Positions 27,968-35,585 of a stretch of 64,000 nt of DNA are shown one piece after another. Numbering within the stretch: position 1 is the stretch's first letter; the number at the start of each line of letters is the position of its first letter. Origin of the DNA: Legionella sp. (lineage in GTDB: Bacteria > Pseudomonadota > Gammaproteobacteria > Legionellales > Legionellaceae); NCBI GenBank assembly GCA_031291095.1, contig JARLJR010000053.1:1-64000 (forward strand). The letters run 5' to 3'. The position numbers were made by a program, and so were the translations under genes. The notes below the pieces were generated by a model. The model worked only from the letters and a program-made list of their open reading frames with translations. It had not been told where the DNA came from and ran no database searches.

Positions 27968-28598
27968 TAATGTATTAAGTAGTACAATGAAAGGCCGCTT
28001 TCGTGGCTTCTTGCCCGTAGTTGTCGATGTTGAAACGGCGGGCATAAATCCTCAGAAAAATGCCTTGCTGGAAATGTGTATTGTCTTGCTCACCATGGAT
28101 AAACAAGGAAATTTACAACGCAGCACCAGCCACTTTGAACATATTCTACCCTTTTCAGGGGCCGAGCTGGATCAGAAATCACTAGAATTCAACCAAATCG
28201 ATCCCTACCAACCTCTTCGTTTTGCGGTAGAGGAAAAAATTGCTCTGGAGCAGCTATTTAAACCTATTTTTAGTGCGATTAAGCAGCAGAGCTGTCAACG
28301 TGCGGTTTTGGTCGGTCATAACGCCTGGTTCGATTTATTGTTTGTTAAAGAGGCAGTCAAAAGAACGGGACTGCAATCACCCTTTCATGCCTTTACTTGC
28401 TTCGATACAGCCACCTTAGGCGGATTAATTTATGGACAAACCGTATTAGCCAAAGCAGCTCAAGCGGCAGGTGTTCCTTTTAACCCTCATGAAGCGCATT
28501 CGGCAATTTATGATGCAGAAAGAACGGCAGATTTGTTTTGTGAGATGACGAATACGTGGCGAAGATTACAGCTTAATCATAAAGATAATAATGGCTAG
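27954..28598 (+). CDS. rnt: Ribonuclease T
   Basis: 214 residues from ATG 27954 (TGGAG upstream); the frame is open 14 codons earlier but inside pyrC and without a site. DEDD-family exonuclease: FLPVVVDVETAGINPQ (first Asp-Glu pair), LVGHNAWFDLLFV (Asp), and AHSAIYDAERTADLF (His and final Asp, DEDDh). It trims 3' ends of tRNA and other stable RNAs. It overlaps pyrC by 14 bp. A palindromic repeat separates it from the convergent peroxiredoxin gene. Confidence 0.95.
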   Translation: MSLLDNVLSSTMKGRFRGFLPVVVDVETAGINPQKNALLEMCIVLLTMDKQGNLQRSTSHFEHILPFSGAELDQKSLEFNQIDPYQPLRFAVEEKIALEQLFKPIFSAIKQQSCQRAVLVGHNAWFDLLFVKEAVKRTGLQSPFHAFTCFDTATLGGLIYGQTVLAKAAQAAGVPFNPHEAHSAIYDAERTADLFCEMTNTWRRLQLNHKDNNG

Positions 28599-28631
28599 GA
28601 CACATATACATTGAATAATGTATGTAAATTT

Positions 28632-28709
28632 CGCCATTGCCTTGGCGAGGCAACCCAAAGCTTCGTTAAAACCACGCTCTGGGTTGCTTCGCTTCGTTCG
28701 CAATGACGA
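28632..28709. repeat. Palindromic repeat of the CATTGCGAAC/CAACCCAGAG type
   Basis: The left arm (CGCCATTGCCTTGGCGAGGC followed by AACCCAAAG) and right arm (CTCTGGGTTGCTTCG, then TTCGCAATGACG) form an imperfect palindrome between convergent rnt and the peroxiredoxin gene. It is a different family from the GTCATCC repeats. Similar CATTGCGA-type repeats are widespread in intracellular proteobacteria; I cite that from general knowledge. Confidence 0.7.
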
Positions 28710-28717
28710 CGCTATTA

Positions 28718-29323
28718 TTATAATGAACCAGAGTGCTCTGCAAGATATTCTGCAACACCTTGTGGAGAAGCAGTCATACCTGCCTGGCCTTTTCTCCAAC
28801 CAGCAGGACAAACTTCACCTTTTTCTTCGAAGAATTGTACTGCATCAATAGTTCTTAAAAGCTCATCAACATTACGACCGATTGGTAAATCATTCACAAC
28901 TTGTGAACGCACCATACCTTTAGTATCGATAATAAACGCGCCACGGAATGCAACACCGGCAGCAGGATGCTCTACACCATAAGCTTGACAAATGCTATGA
29001 GTCATATCGGCAGCCATAGTGTAACGAACTGGGCCAATTCCGCCTTTTTCTACAGGAGTATTTCTGTATGCATTATGAGTAAAATGAGAATCAATAGACA
29101 CTGCAACAACTTCAACATTACGGCTTTTGAATTCATCCATACGGTGATCTAAAGCAATCAGCTCAGAAGGACATACAAAAGTGAAATCTAAAGGATAGAA
29201 AAACACTAATCCATATTTCCCTTTGATGTGCTCATGCAAATTAAATTTATCGACAATCTCACCATTGCCCATTACCGCAGCTACGGTAAAATCAGGAGCT
29301 TTACGTCCGACTAGTACACTCAT
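28718..29323 (-). CDS. Typical 2-Cys peroxiredoxin (AhpC/Tsa family)
   Basis: 201 residues from ATG 29323 (GGAG upstream; the frame extends eight codons further). Peroxidatic Cys51 lies in FYPLDFTFVCPSE, resolving Cys172 in GEVCPAGW, and the C-terminal YF-like region ends in EYLAEHSGSL. It reduces hydrogen peroxide and organic peroxides using thioredoxin or a similar donor. It lies downstream of grxD on the same strand and opposite sodB, forming an antioxidant group. A GCGCAAG/CTTGCGC hairpin (29342-29362) lies just upstream of its ribosome binding site. Legionella has several AhpC-like enzymes; which one this is I cannot say. Confidence 0.94.
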   Translation of the reverse strand: MSVLVGRKAPDFTVAAVMGNGEIVDKFNLHEHIKGKYGLVFFYPLDFTFVCPSELIALDHRMDEFKSRNVEVVAVSIDSHFTHNAYRNTPVEKGGIGPVRYTMAADMTHSICQAYGVEHPAAGVAFRGAFIIDTKGMVRSQVVNDLPIGRNVDELLRTIDAVQFFEEKGEVCPAGWRKGQAGMTASPQGVAEYLAEHSGSL

Positions 29324-29458
29324 TCTATGATCTCCATTTGCGCGCAAGAAAGACCCTTGCGCAGATTATTATTATCGAGGGCTGTTTACATTTCGTTAGC
29401 TTGAGCCAAAAACAAAAATCAGGCCACCTTGGCCAAGATAATCGAAATATAATAGACT

Positions 29459-29776
29459 TTATACGGCAATTGCATCGCGTAACATGGTTTCTAGCTCACC
29501 TTGCTGGAATAATTCAGCAATAATGTCCGAGCCACCAATTAATTCACCCTTAACATATAACTGAGGGAAAGTCGGCCAATCCGAAACTTGAGGTAACATT
29601 TGACGAATGTCGGGATTAGCAAGAATATCTACGTAAGCAAAATCAACCCCACAGGCCTCGATGCATTGAACTGCACGCGCAGAAAAACCACATTGAGGCA
29701 TCTTTGGGGAGCCTTTCATGTACAGCAGAATCGTATTTTCTGCGATTTGTTTTTTAATTTTTTCGATTGTATCCAC
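29459..29776 (-). CDS. grxD: Monothiol glutaredoxin (Grx4 type)
   Basis: A 105-residue protein with the monothiol active site CGFS (Cys29 in KMPQCGFSARAV), the TVP-equivalent stretch DWPTFPQLYVKGELIGGSD, and typical length for GrxD. It binds and transfers 2Fe-2S clusters together with BolA-type partners and glutathione. It is divergent from sodB. A TTAAT/CTTAA element with a -10 box (29918-29949) is oriented toward it. Confidence 0.95.
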   Translation of the reverse strand: MDTIEKIKKQIAENTILLYMKGSPKMPQCGFSARAVQCIEACGVDFAYVDILANPDIRQMLPQVSDWPTFPQLYVKGELIGGSDIIAELFQQGELETMLRDAIAV

Positions 29777-29917
29777 GCTGTGTACCTTTGAAAATGATAA
29801 AAACGCTAATTATGGCGAAAAGCTAGCACGGCCGCAACTTATTTCATTATCCCTACCCTGACTCACCAAGATAAAAGCAGATACCGCCCTCAACCAAATT
29901 AAATAGTAATTGTTTTA

Positions 29918-29949
29918 ATAATAGGCATGGAATCTTAAGGAAATATTAA
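29918..29949 (-). promoter_or_regulatory. PmrA-like element with -10 box oriented toward grxD
   Basis: Minus strand: TTAATATTTCCTTAAG (29949-29934), 10-base spacer, then TATTAT (29923-29918). The 15-base core is identical to the element upstream of the 11109 gene, with the same spacing to the -10. The leader to grxD would be about 135 bases. It also abuts the sodB -35 on the other strand. Confidence 0.5.
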
Positions 29950-29977
29950 TTGAATATCATATTTGTCCTGCTACACT
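29950..29977 (+). promoter_or_regulatory. Probable sodB promoter
   Basis: TTGAAT at 29950-29955, 16-base spacer, TACACT at 29972-29977, with the sodB ATG 30 bases after the -10. Called by eye only. Confidence 0.45.
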
Positions 29978-30006
29978 TAGGGCAACTCACAAATAAGGAG
30001 AATTTT

Positions 30007-30585
30007 ATGACTTTTACATTACCCAAATTGCCCTATGAAATGGATGCTTTAGCACCACATATTTCTAAAGAAACTATTGAATATCATTATGGAAAACACC
30101 ATCAAGCTTATGTGAATAACTTAAATAAGTTAATTCCTGGAACTGAATTTGAATCAATGCCTCTTGATGAGATTATTATGAAATCCAAAGGTGGGGTATT
30201 CAATAATGCGGCTCAAATTTGGAACCATACCTTCTATTGGCATTGTTTGAGTCCTAATGGCGGCGGTGAGCCAACAGGTAAACTTGCTGATGCCATCAAC
30301 AAGCATTTTGGTTCTTTTAGTGCCTTTAAAGAACAATTTACCCAAGCAGCAGCGACTACTTTTGGCTCAGGCTGGGCATGGCTTGTGCAAGATAAGGCTG
30401 GTGATTTAAAGATTATGAGTACTAGTAATGCAGGCACCCCCATGACTGAAGGCTTAACCGCCCTATTAACCTGCGATGTATGGGAACATGCTTATTATAT
30501 TGATTACCGTAATGCCCGTCCTGATTACATTAGTGCATTTTGGTCATTAGTGAATTGGGAATTCGTCTCTGATAATATGAAGTAA
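30007..30585 (+). CDS. sodB: Iron superoxide dismutase
   Basis: 192 residues from ATG 30007 (AAGGAGAATTTT upstream); an upstream in-frame start lacks a ribosome binding site and does not match the family. It follows E. coli Sod[33 protein letters not shown] (metal His), [13 protein letters not shown] (His), and [19 protein letters not shown] (Asp and His). It dismutates superoxide in the cytoplasm. Downstream is a palindromic repeat, then argD. Confidence 0.97.
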   Translation: MTFTLPKLPYEMDALAPHISKETIEYHYGKHHQAYVNNLNKLIPGTEFESMPLDEIIMKSKGGVFNNAAQIWNHTFYWHCLSPNGGGEPTGKLADAINKHFGSFSAFKEQFTQAAATTFGSGWAWLVQDKAGDLKIMSTSNAGTPMTEGLTALLTCDVWEHAYYIDYRNARPDYISAFWSLVNWEFVSDNMK

Positions 30586-30599
30586 ATGATGGGATAGCG

Positions 30600-30707
30600 A
30601 CGTCATCCGAACACCGTGAGGGATCTCCTGAATGAGGCATCATTGCTATGAATGAGTGTATGCCTCATTCAGGAGATCCTTCGTCGTAAACTGCTCAGGA
30701 TGACGTA
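30600..30707. repeat. Dispersed palindromic repeat between sodB and argD
   Basis: The outer arms ACGTCATCC and GGATGACGT flank a perfect 20-bp inner stem, 30621-30640 with 30660-30679 (GGATCTCCTGAATGAGGCAT and its complement). It belongs to the GTCATCC family. Its position after sodB suggests terminator or mRNA-stabilising function. Confidence 0.8.
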
Positions 30708-30782
30708 TATCCATCATTACCTAAATGAATGATTTTTAATGGACACCCGAACGGCAAAGAGATTATAAAAGGAAGATAGATA

Positions 30783-31949
30783 ATGGCTTTAATTACTAGT
30801 TACAATCCCATGCCCATAACCTTTACTCATGGTGACGGCGTTTGGCTTTATGACGATCAGGGAAAAGCATATCTTGATGGTTTAAGTGGGATAGCCGTTT
30901 GTGGGCTAGGACATGCTCATCCAGATGTGACCAAAACCATACAAGAGCAAGCAGCAAAACTCTTGCACACCTCAAATACCTTTCACATTAAGCAACAAGA
31001 GTTACTTGCGGAAAAACTTACCTCGATGGCGGGAATGGAACAAGTATTTTTTGCCAACTCAGGTGCCGAAGCCAATGAAGCTGCCATTAAATTAACCCGG
31101 CTTTACGGTCATAAAAAAGGCATTGAGACACCCTCCATTATTGTGATGGAGCGTGCATTTCATGGACGCACGATGGCCACCTTAACCGCCTCAGGCAGTC
31201 GTAAAGTACAAGCAGGTTTTGAACCGTTAGTCCCCGGATTTATTCGCGCCCCCTTTAATGATATCGAGGCCATACACACGATTGCAGCGAATCGTGAGGA
31301 TGTGGTCGCAGTAATGCTTGAACCTATTCAAGGTGAAGGTGGGATTTATGCCGCCGAAGAAGGTTATTTGCGCGCAGTAGCCAAATTATGTGAGCAACAT
31401 GATTGGATGCTTATTTTGGATGAAATCCAAACTGGAAATGGACGTACTGGTAAACTGTATGCATGCATGCACCATAATATTCAACCCGATATTCTTACTA
31501 CGGCTAAAGGTCTTGGCAATGGCGTACCCATCGGTGCTTGCCTTATGAGTAAAAAAGCTACGGATTTATTCAAGCCCGGAAATCATGGATCTACTTTTGG
31601 TGGTAATCCACTAGCCTGTGCTACCGCCTTAACCGTATTAGAAGTCATTGAGCGGGATAAAATTTGCGAGCTAGTTACCCGTAATAGTGCCCTATTGATG
31701 GATAAGCTCATTCAAAACTTAGGTGAGCATCCACATGTTAAGGCAATTCGTGGTAAAGGCTATATGATTGGTGTAGAACTGGATAGACCGGCTATGGACA
31801 TGCGTAATTTAGGTTTAACCAATGGCCTCATTTTTAATGTCACGGCAGATACCGTCGTACGCTTATTACCTCCGCTCACCATCACTGAAGAAGAAATTGA
31901 TGAATTAGTGAAACGATTAACGCTAACTATTAACCAATTTACGCAATAA
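30783..31949 (+). CDS. argD: Acetylornithine aminotransferase (class III, ArgD type)
   Basis: 388 residues of the PLP class III aminotransferase family: VFFANSGAEANEAAIKL, MERAFHGRTMATL, MLEPIQGEGGI, LILDEIQTGNGRTG, and the PLP lysine K242 in TTAKGLGNGVPIGA, then GSTFGGNPLACATAL. The best fit is ArgD, which transaminates N-acetylglutamate semialdehyde (and often succinyldiaminopimelate). No other arg genes are adjacent, so the assignment rests on sequence. An AAGGAAG site precedes the ATG. Confidence 0.88.
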   Translation: MALITSYNPMPITFTHGDGVWLYDDQGKAYLDGLSGIAVCGLGHAHPDVTKTIQEQAAKLLHTSNTFHIKQQELLAEKLTSMAGMEQVFFANSGAEANEAAIKLTRLYGHKKGIETPSIIVMERAFHGRTMATLTASGSRKVQAGFEPLVPGFIRAPFNDIEAIHTIAANREDVVAVMLEPIQGEGGIYAAEEGYLRAVAKLCEQHDWMLILDEIQTGNGRTGKLYACMHHNIQPDILTTAKGLGNGVPIGACLMSKKATDLFKPGNHGSTFGGNPLACATALTVLEVIERDKICELVTRNSALLMDKLIQNLGEHPHVKAIRGKGYMIGVELDRPAMDMRNLGLTNGLIFNVTADTVVRLLPPLTITEEEIDELVKRLTLTINQFTQ

Positions 31950-31972
31950 GCTGGGTCTGAGATGTAGCCGCA

Positions 31973-32042
31973 TAGGCTGGGCAGTCAAGCCCCAGCACAT
32001 AGATTGTATGAATCCCGACTCTGGGCTTAACAGCCCAGCCTA
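31973..32042. repeat. Palindromic repeat of the GGCTGGGC/GCCCAGCC type
   Basis: The left arm at 31973-31994 (TAGGCTGGGCAGTCAAGCC) and right arm at 32021-32042 (GGGCTTAACAGCCCAGCCTA) form an imperfect palindrome. It is the same type as the inner palindrome at 17113-17178 and sits directly after argD. Confidence 0.75.
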
Positions 32043-32076
32043 CACATGCCCTAGTAAATAAAAGTAATAATAAAGA

Positions 32077-32106
32077 TTGCTTTTTTAAGCCTATTTGGCA
32101 TAAAAT
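32077..32106 (+). promoter_or_regulatory. Promoter of the 32147 gene
   Basis: TTGCTT (32077-32082), 18-base spacer, TAAAAT (32101-32106). The paralogous gene at 45576 has the same two hexamers with the same 18-base spacing (45505-45534). Confidence 0.65.
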
Positions 32107-32146
32107 ATGCCCAACTTGTGAACAATAAATTCAAAGGCAGGACACA

Positions 32147-32983
32147 ATGAGTGGTATATCACCTCAAAACGCATTAACAATATCTTCGTTCATCTCCAGC
32201 TATAAAAACCTGGATGAAGCCGAGAAAAAATTTTTCTCTCCCAAAATTAAAGAGCTGTTTAATGCCAAGATTCAATTTAAGTCAACAAAAACATTGGATA
32301 TGATTGCACTAGAGGTTATTAAGGAACTTCTCGATACGCCACCATTATTAAAATTTCCCTGCACTAGCAAATTCATCGAAAGCGATCTGTTCCAATGCTG
32401 CAAATTATTAAAAGAAAACCAGCTTTTTACTGATGAAAATGCGTTGGCAATTTTGAGTCATCCAACCCCCAAACTGCTATTTGCAGCACTGTGTACACTA
32501 CAAACACATGAACTGCTCACTAGTGCTGAAAAACAAGAGTATTTTACCGCTGTAACCAAACACCTGACAGCCCCCCACCAAGCCGCCAATGCATTAGCCA
32601 TTTTAAATAAAGCCGGTTTATTAAATGCTGAAAACATGGCCGTAACAACTCATCCAGTTAACCCGGCTGCAACAGCTAAATTCTTAACCCTTATCTTTCA
32701 GTTAGGTTTATTATCGGGTGAGCATGCAGAAAATAATTTTGAAAAAGTGATAAATCATCGAAGACCTGCGAGTGTGCTCTTGGATATAGAACTACTTGAT
32801 CCAGCGGATGAGAAATTGCAAGATAAATTTGAACGAATTATGCGTCCTCACTCTTATACGCCGACCCCGTTGCTTTTAAAAGTACTCGCAGGAGATATAG
32901 CCGCAATCGAGATAAATATCCCTTTCAGCCCCACCCAGCCCCCCAAGGGAGTGGTTGCTTCGATGATACCAGGCGCATACTAA
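32147..32983 (+). CDS. Helical-repeat protein of unknown function, paralogue of 45576 gene
   Basis: 278 residues, no signal peptide or membrane helix. The middle contains about four repeats of 30-38 residues built on LLxxEN...HPxPxxxxxALxxL (LFTDENALAILSHPTPKLLF, LLTSAEKQEYFTAVTKHLT, LLNAENMAVTTHPVNPAATA, LLSGEHAENNFEKVINH), predicted to form an alpha-solenoid. It aligns along most of its length with the product of 45576. Such HP-containing helical repeats are common in Legionella-specific proteins, some of them Dot/Icm substrates; here that role is only a guess. AGGACACA precedes the ATG. The last 30 residues are Pro-rich and differ from the paralogue. Confidence 0.78.
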   Translation: MSGISPQNALTISSFISSYKNLDEAEKKFFSPKIKELFNAKIQFKSTKTLDMIALEVIKELLDTPPLLKFPCTSKFIESDLFQCCKLLKENQLFTDENALAILSHPTPKLLFAALCTLQTHELLTSAEKQEYFTAVTKHLTAPHQAANALAILNKAGLLNAENMAVTTHPVNPAATAKFLTLIFQLGLLSGEHAENNFEKVINHRRPASVLLDIELLDPADEKLQDKFERIMRPHSYTPTPLLLKVLAGDIAAIEINIPFSPTQPPKGVVASMIPGAY

Positions 32984-33056
32984 TTTGCCGTATGCGTTCC
33001 CAAACTCCACTGCGTGCATCCAGACAACATTAAATTTTGCCTGGATGAGCCTTGGT

Positions 33057-34274
33057 TCAGGATGACGTACATTCTTTAAGTTGACGGCTGAAAATAAAGT
33101 TAAAAACATAAAAAATGATACAAATAAATGCCAGCAAGAAGAAAAACAAAGACATTAAATTCGTTTGTTGAATATTGAAAAAATCCCGCAGGAAATGACT
33201 TACCGAGCTGCTGACCAAACACCATAAAAGAATAAATAACACTAATGAAATAAGTGTATTAATAAAATTTCTAATGCCATAAAAATGCGATAACGACTCG
33301 GAATCCACAATACTTAAAGAAAAATATTGAGCCAACGCATAACAAATAGAACTAAAAAAACTGCCCAGTCCAATGAAAAAACAACTCCAAAAATAATGGC
33401 TCCCCGCCAAAGCAACCATACACAAGTTAAATAGCAAACCCAGTGCTGTTAAGTGAAAAAGAATACGGTAATTAAAACGCATGAATAGAGAGATTGAGAA
33501 TAAATTACCCGCAAGCATGCCTACTCCTGCACAGGAAAGAATTACCCCTATTTGCGAGACTGAAAAATACAAAGAATAAAAGGGAATGATCATAATGGCC
33601 ACTAAATTAAGCCACATAAAATTTAGGCTATATAAATACAAAATCGATTGCCTGCTTACATTAAGTTCGATTCCTTGCGATTGAAATTGCGACTGCAATG
33701 AAGCATTTTTCTGTAAATTCCAATGAATTAATAATAAGAAAATGCGGTAAATCAAAATAACTACCATAGAAGTAACCAATAAATTGGCAAACGATAATTT
33801 ATGGAAAAAGAAGCTACCGATAAGTGGGCCAATAATATACCCCAACGTATTCGCAAGCCTGGTAGTCGTAATGGCAAAAGGTAAATCCGTATAAGCACAA
33901 TAAGTTGCGGTTACTTTATCAAAAAAAATGGACTCCATTGAGGCTAAAAAAGCAACACAGGCGAGCATAATGAGTAAATTATTCAGTGGTACCTTCCCGG
34001 TTAAAGTAACAAACCAAAACCCGAGAAATAAAATTAAAATAAAATCAAGACAGCGCTTTAATGCGGTAAATACATTCGTATTTTCCAGCAACTTAGGAAC
34101 AATAAAAAGCAGAACCACTGTAGGTAAATAAATTAATGCACCATAGAGCGGAAACTCTTCCACCGTAATATATTGCTGTAATAAGGTATTTAAGATAAAA
34201 AAATTGAATACCTTAAATAAAACCGTCAACAACCCATGGTTTGCCCAAATTTGTAAGAACTGCTTTTTATTCAT
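33057..34274 (-). CDS. Major facilitator superfamily transporter
   Basis: 405 residues with about eleven to twelve hydrophobic helices and the two-half organisation of MFS proteins; a polar central loop lies near residues 195-215 (QKNASLQSQFQSQGIEL). There is no signature motif precise enough to name a substrate. It begins 12 bp after the APH-like kinase gene and is surely co-transcribed with it, divergent from the large synthase at 35586. Context suggests export of the product of that synthase or another small molecule; this is inference. A degenerate palindromic repeat remnant lies just past its 3' end (33028-33068). Confidence 0.82.
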   Translation of the reverse strand: MNKKQFLQIWANHGLLTVLFKVFNFFILNTLLQQYITVEEFPLYGALIYLPTVVLLFIVPKLLENTNVFTALKRCLDFILILFLGFWFVTLTGKVPLNNLLIMLACVAFLASMESIFFDKVTATYCAYTDLPFAITTTRLANTLGYIIGPLIGSFFFHKLSFANLLVTSMVVILIYRIFLLLIHWNLQKNASLQSQFQSQGIELNVSRQSILYLYSLNFMWLNLVAIMIIPFYSLYFSVSQIGVILSCAGVGMLAGNLFSISLFMRFNYRILFHLTALGLLFNLCMVALAGSHYFWSCFFIGLGSFFSSICYALAQYFSLSIVDSESLSHFYGIRNFINTLISLVLFILLWCLVSSSVSHFLRDFFNIQQTNLMSLFFFLLAFICIIFYVFNFIFSRQLKECTSS

Positions 34275-34286
34275 TCCTAAATATCC

Positions 34287-35282
34287 CTAAGATAATGCAA
34301 GTAATTCCTGATGGTTATTCTCCAAAAGCGCAAGCATGGATAAACCATCCCGAAGCATTGCTTCATTTGCCAAGGAATAACAGGTTAAAACCCAAAAAAT
34401 CCATTTTGCCGCAGAGATATAAATATCTACATCATTAATCGCTAAAGGTAATGCATAGGCCTCTCTAAAACGCTTTGCCGCGGCCATATCTAAATACAGT
34501 TCGCTACCATTTTTTTGCAGAACCCAACTGGTAACCGTATCGATAAAATCGATTTCAGCACGCATCAAGCAAAAATTTTCCCAATCAATTAGAAAATATT
34601 CACCCGCATCATTCCAAATAACATTTTTAGGCTTTATGTCTGAATGGCAAATAACTAATGAGGAGTCTTGCCCTAGGCGCAAAATTTCATCATGGGTTAC
34701 CCTTGCATACACGCCACTTAACAAATTTTTTAAAGGAGTATTCAAATATTGGATTGCTAATTTTTCAACCAAGGCCAACCCATGACTAGCTACGAGATTT
34801 TTCCAGCAACTGGCAAAGAAGTGTGATTTAAGATTAAAAAAATCCTTATTATAATTAATTACTTCCGTTCGATGTAAGGTAGAGAGCGCTTGCGCGATTT
34901 GGATTTTTTGATCGAGACCGAGATGAAATGGTTCTTTATTTACGCCGGGAATGTAATGCATCATGTAAAATACAAGATCATTGTATTCCTGTACAAATGA
35001 ATCATTCATTGAAATTAACTTGGGAGATGCTATTTTATTGGTTATCTCATTGACATAAGTTGTATGCAACGTAAAGAAGTTCATCAGCTCTTTTTGATTT
35101 AATTGATATAATTCTTCTAATTTACCTCTATTAATCATTTTTATGGTTGTTATTTTGCCACTCTCTTCTCGAGCGAAATACAGCGCTCCTAACATGTTTT
35201 CTGATTCTTTCATTAAAACGGGGTTTAAAAAATGACGCTCTCGCAAAAAAGCTCCCAGCTCAGATTCAATAGGTTGATGCAT
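34287..35282 (-). CDS. APH/choline-kinase-like phosphotransferase
   Basis: 331 residues of the protein-kinase-like APH/ChoK fold: a diverged N-terminal lobe with a Lys in TTIKMINRGK, the Brenner motif ICHSDIKPKNVIW (catalytic Asp215, Asn220) and a metal-binding LIDWENF in place of DFG. It would transfer phosphate to a small hydroxylated substrate (aminoglycoside, choline or sugar-like); the substrate is unknown. It is followed at 12 bp by an MFS transporter. A PmrA-like element with a -10 (35369-35401) precedes it. Possible roles: self-protection by phosphorylating the synthase product, lipid head-group kinase, or an effector kinase. Confidence 0.78.
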   Translation of the reverse strand: MHQPIESELGAFLRERHFLNPVLMKESENMLGALYFAREESGKITTIKMINRGKLEELYQLNQKELMNFFTLHTTYVNEITNKIASPKLISMNDSFVQEYNDLVFYMMHYIPGVNKEPFHLGLDQKIQIAQALSTLHRTEVINYNKDFFNLKSHFFASCWKNLVASHGLALVEKLAIQYLNTPLKNLLSGVYARVTHDEILRLGQDSSLVICHSDIKPKNVIWNDAGEYFLIDWENFCLMRAEIDFIDTVTSWVLQKNGSELYLDMAAAKRFREAYALPLAINDVDIYISAAKWIFWVLTCYSLANEAMLRDGLSMLALLENNHQELLALS

Positions 35283-35585
35283 AATTGTTTCCTTTTTTAT
35301 TATTACGAAATATAGCCCTCATTAAAAGCCACATATTCGGTTCCTAAACGTCTCTTTCGATACCCTAAATTTTAGTGAATCCTAATTAAGGAACCAATTA
35401 AACGACATTTGTATAATTATAGACCATACTGCGTAATTTTTTTTGAATTTACCCTGAATGTTGAATTTAAAAACAAATACCTTGTCTAAAGACGGCAGCG
35501 CACAATAAAATTAAAAAATACCCTGGAATTGTTCAATTTTTGTGCTACCTTTAAAAAGCAATACCGCTTCAAATAGAGATGAAAA
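35283..35585. promoter_or_regulatory. 303-bp divergent control region with PmrA-like element
   Basis: On the minus strand TTAATTGGTTCCTTAAT (35401-35385) is followed after 10 bases by TAAAAT (35374-35369), about 87 bases before the kinase start. The surrounding 20 bases are strikingly like those upstream of the 11109 gene (TGAATC, AATTAAGGAA). Toward the large synthase I see only A/T-rich sequence without a clear -35/-10 pair. No ORF. Confidence 0.55.

Noticed and set aside
32984-33068. Gene or full repeat between the 32147 gene and the MFS gene
   Set aside because: Only a degraded end of the GTCATCC-type repeat is seen; no pairable second arm.
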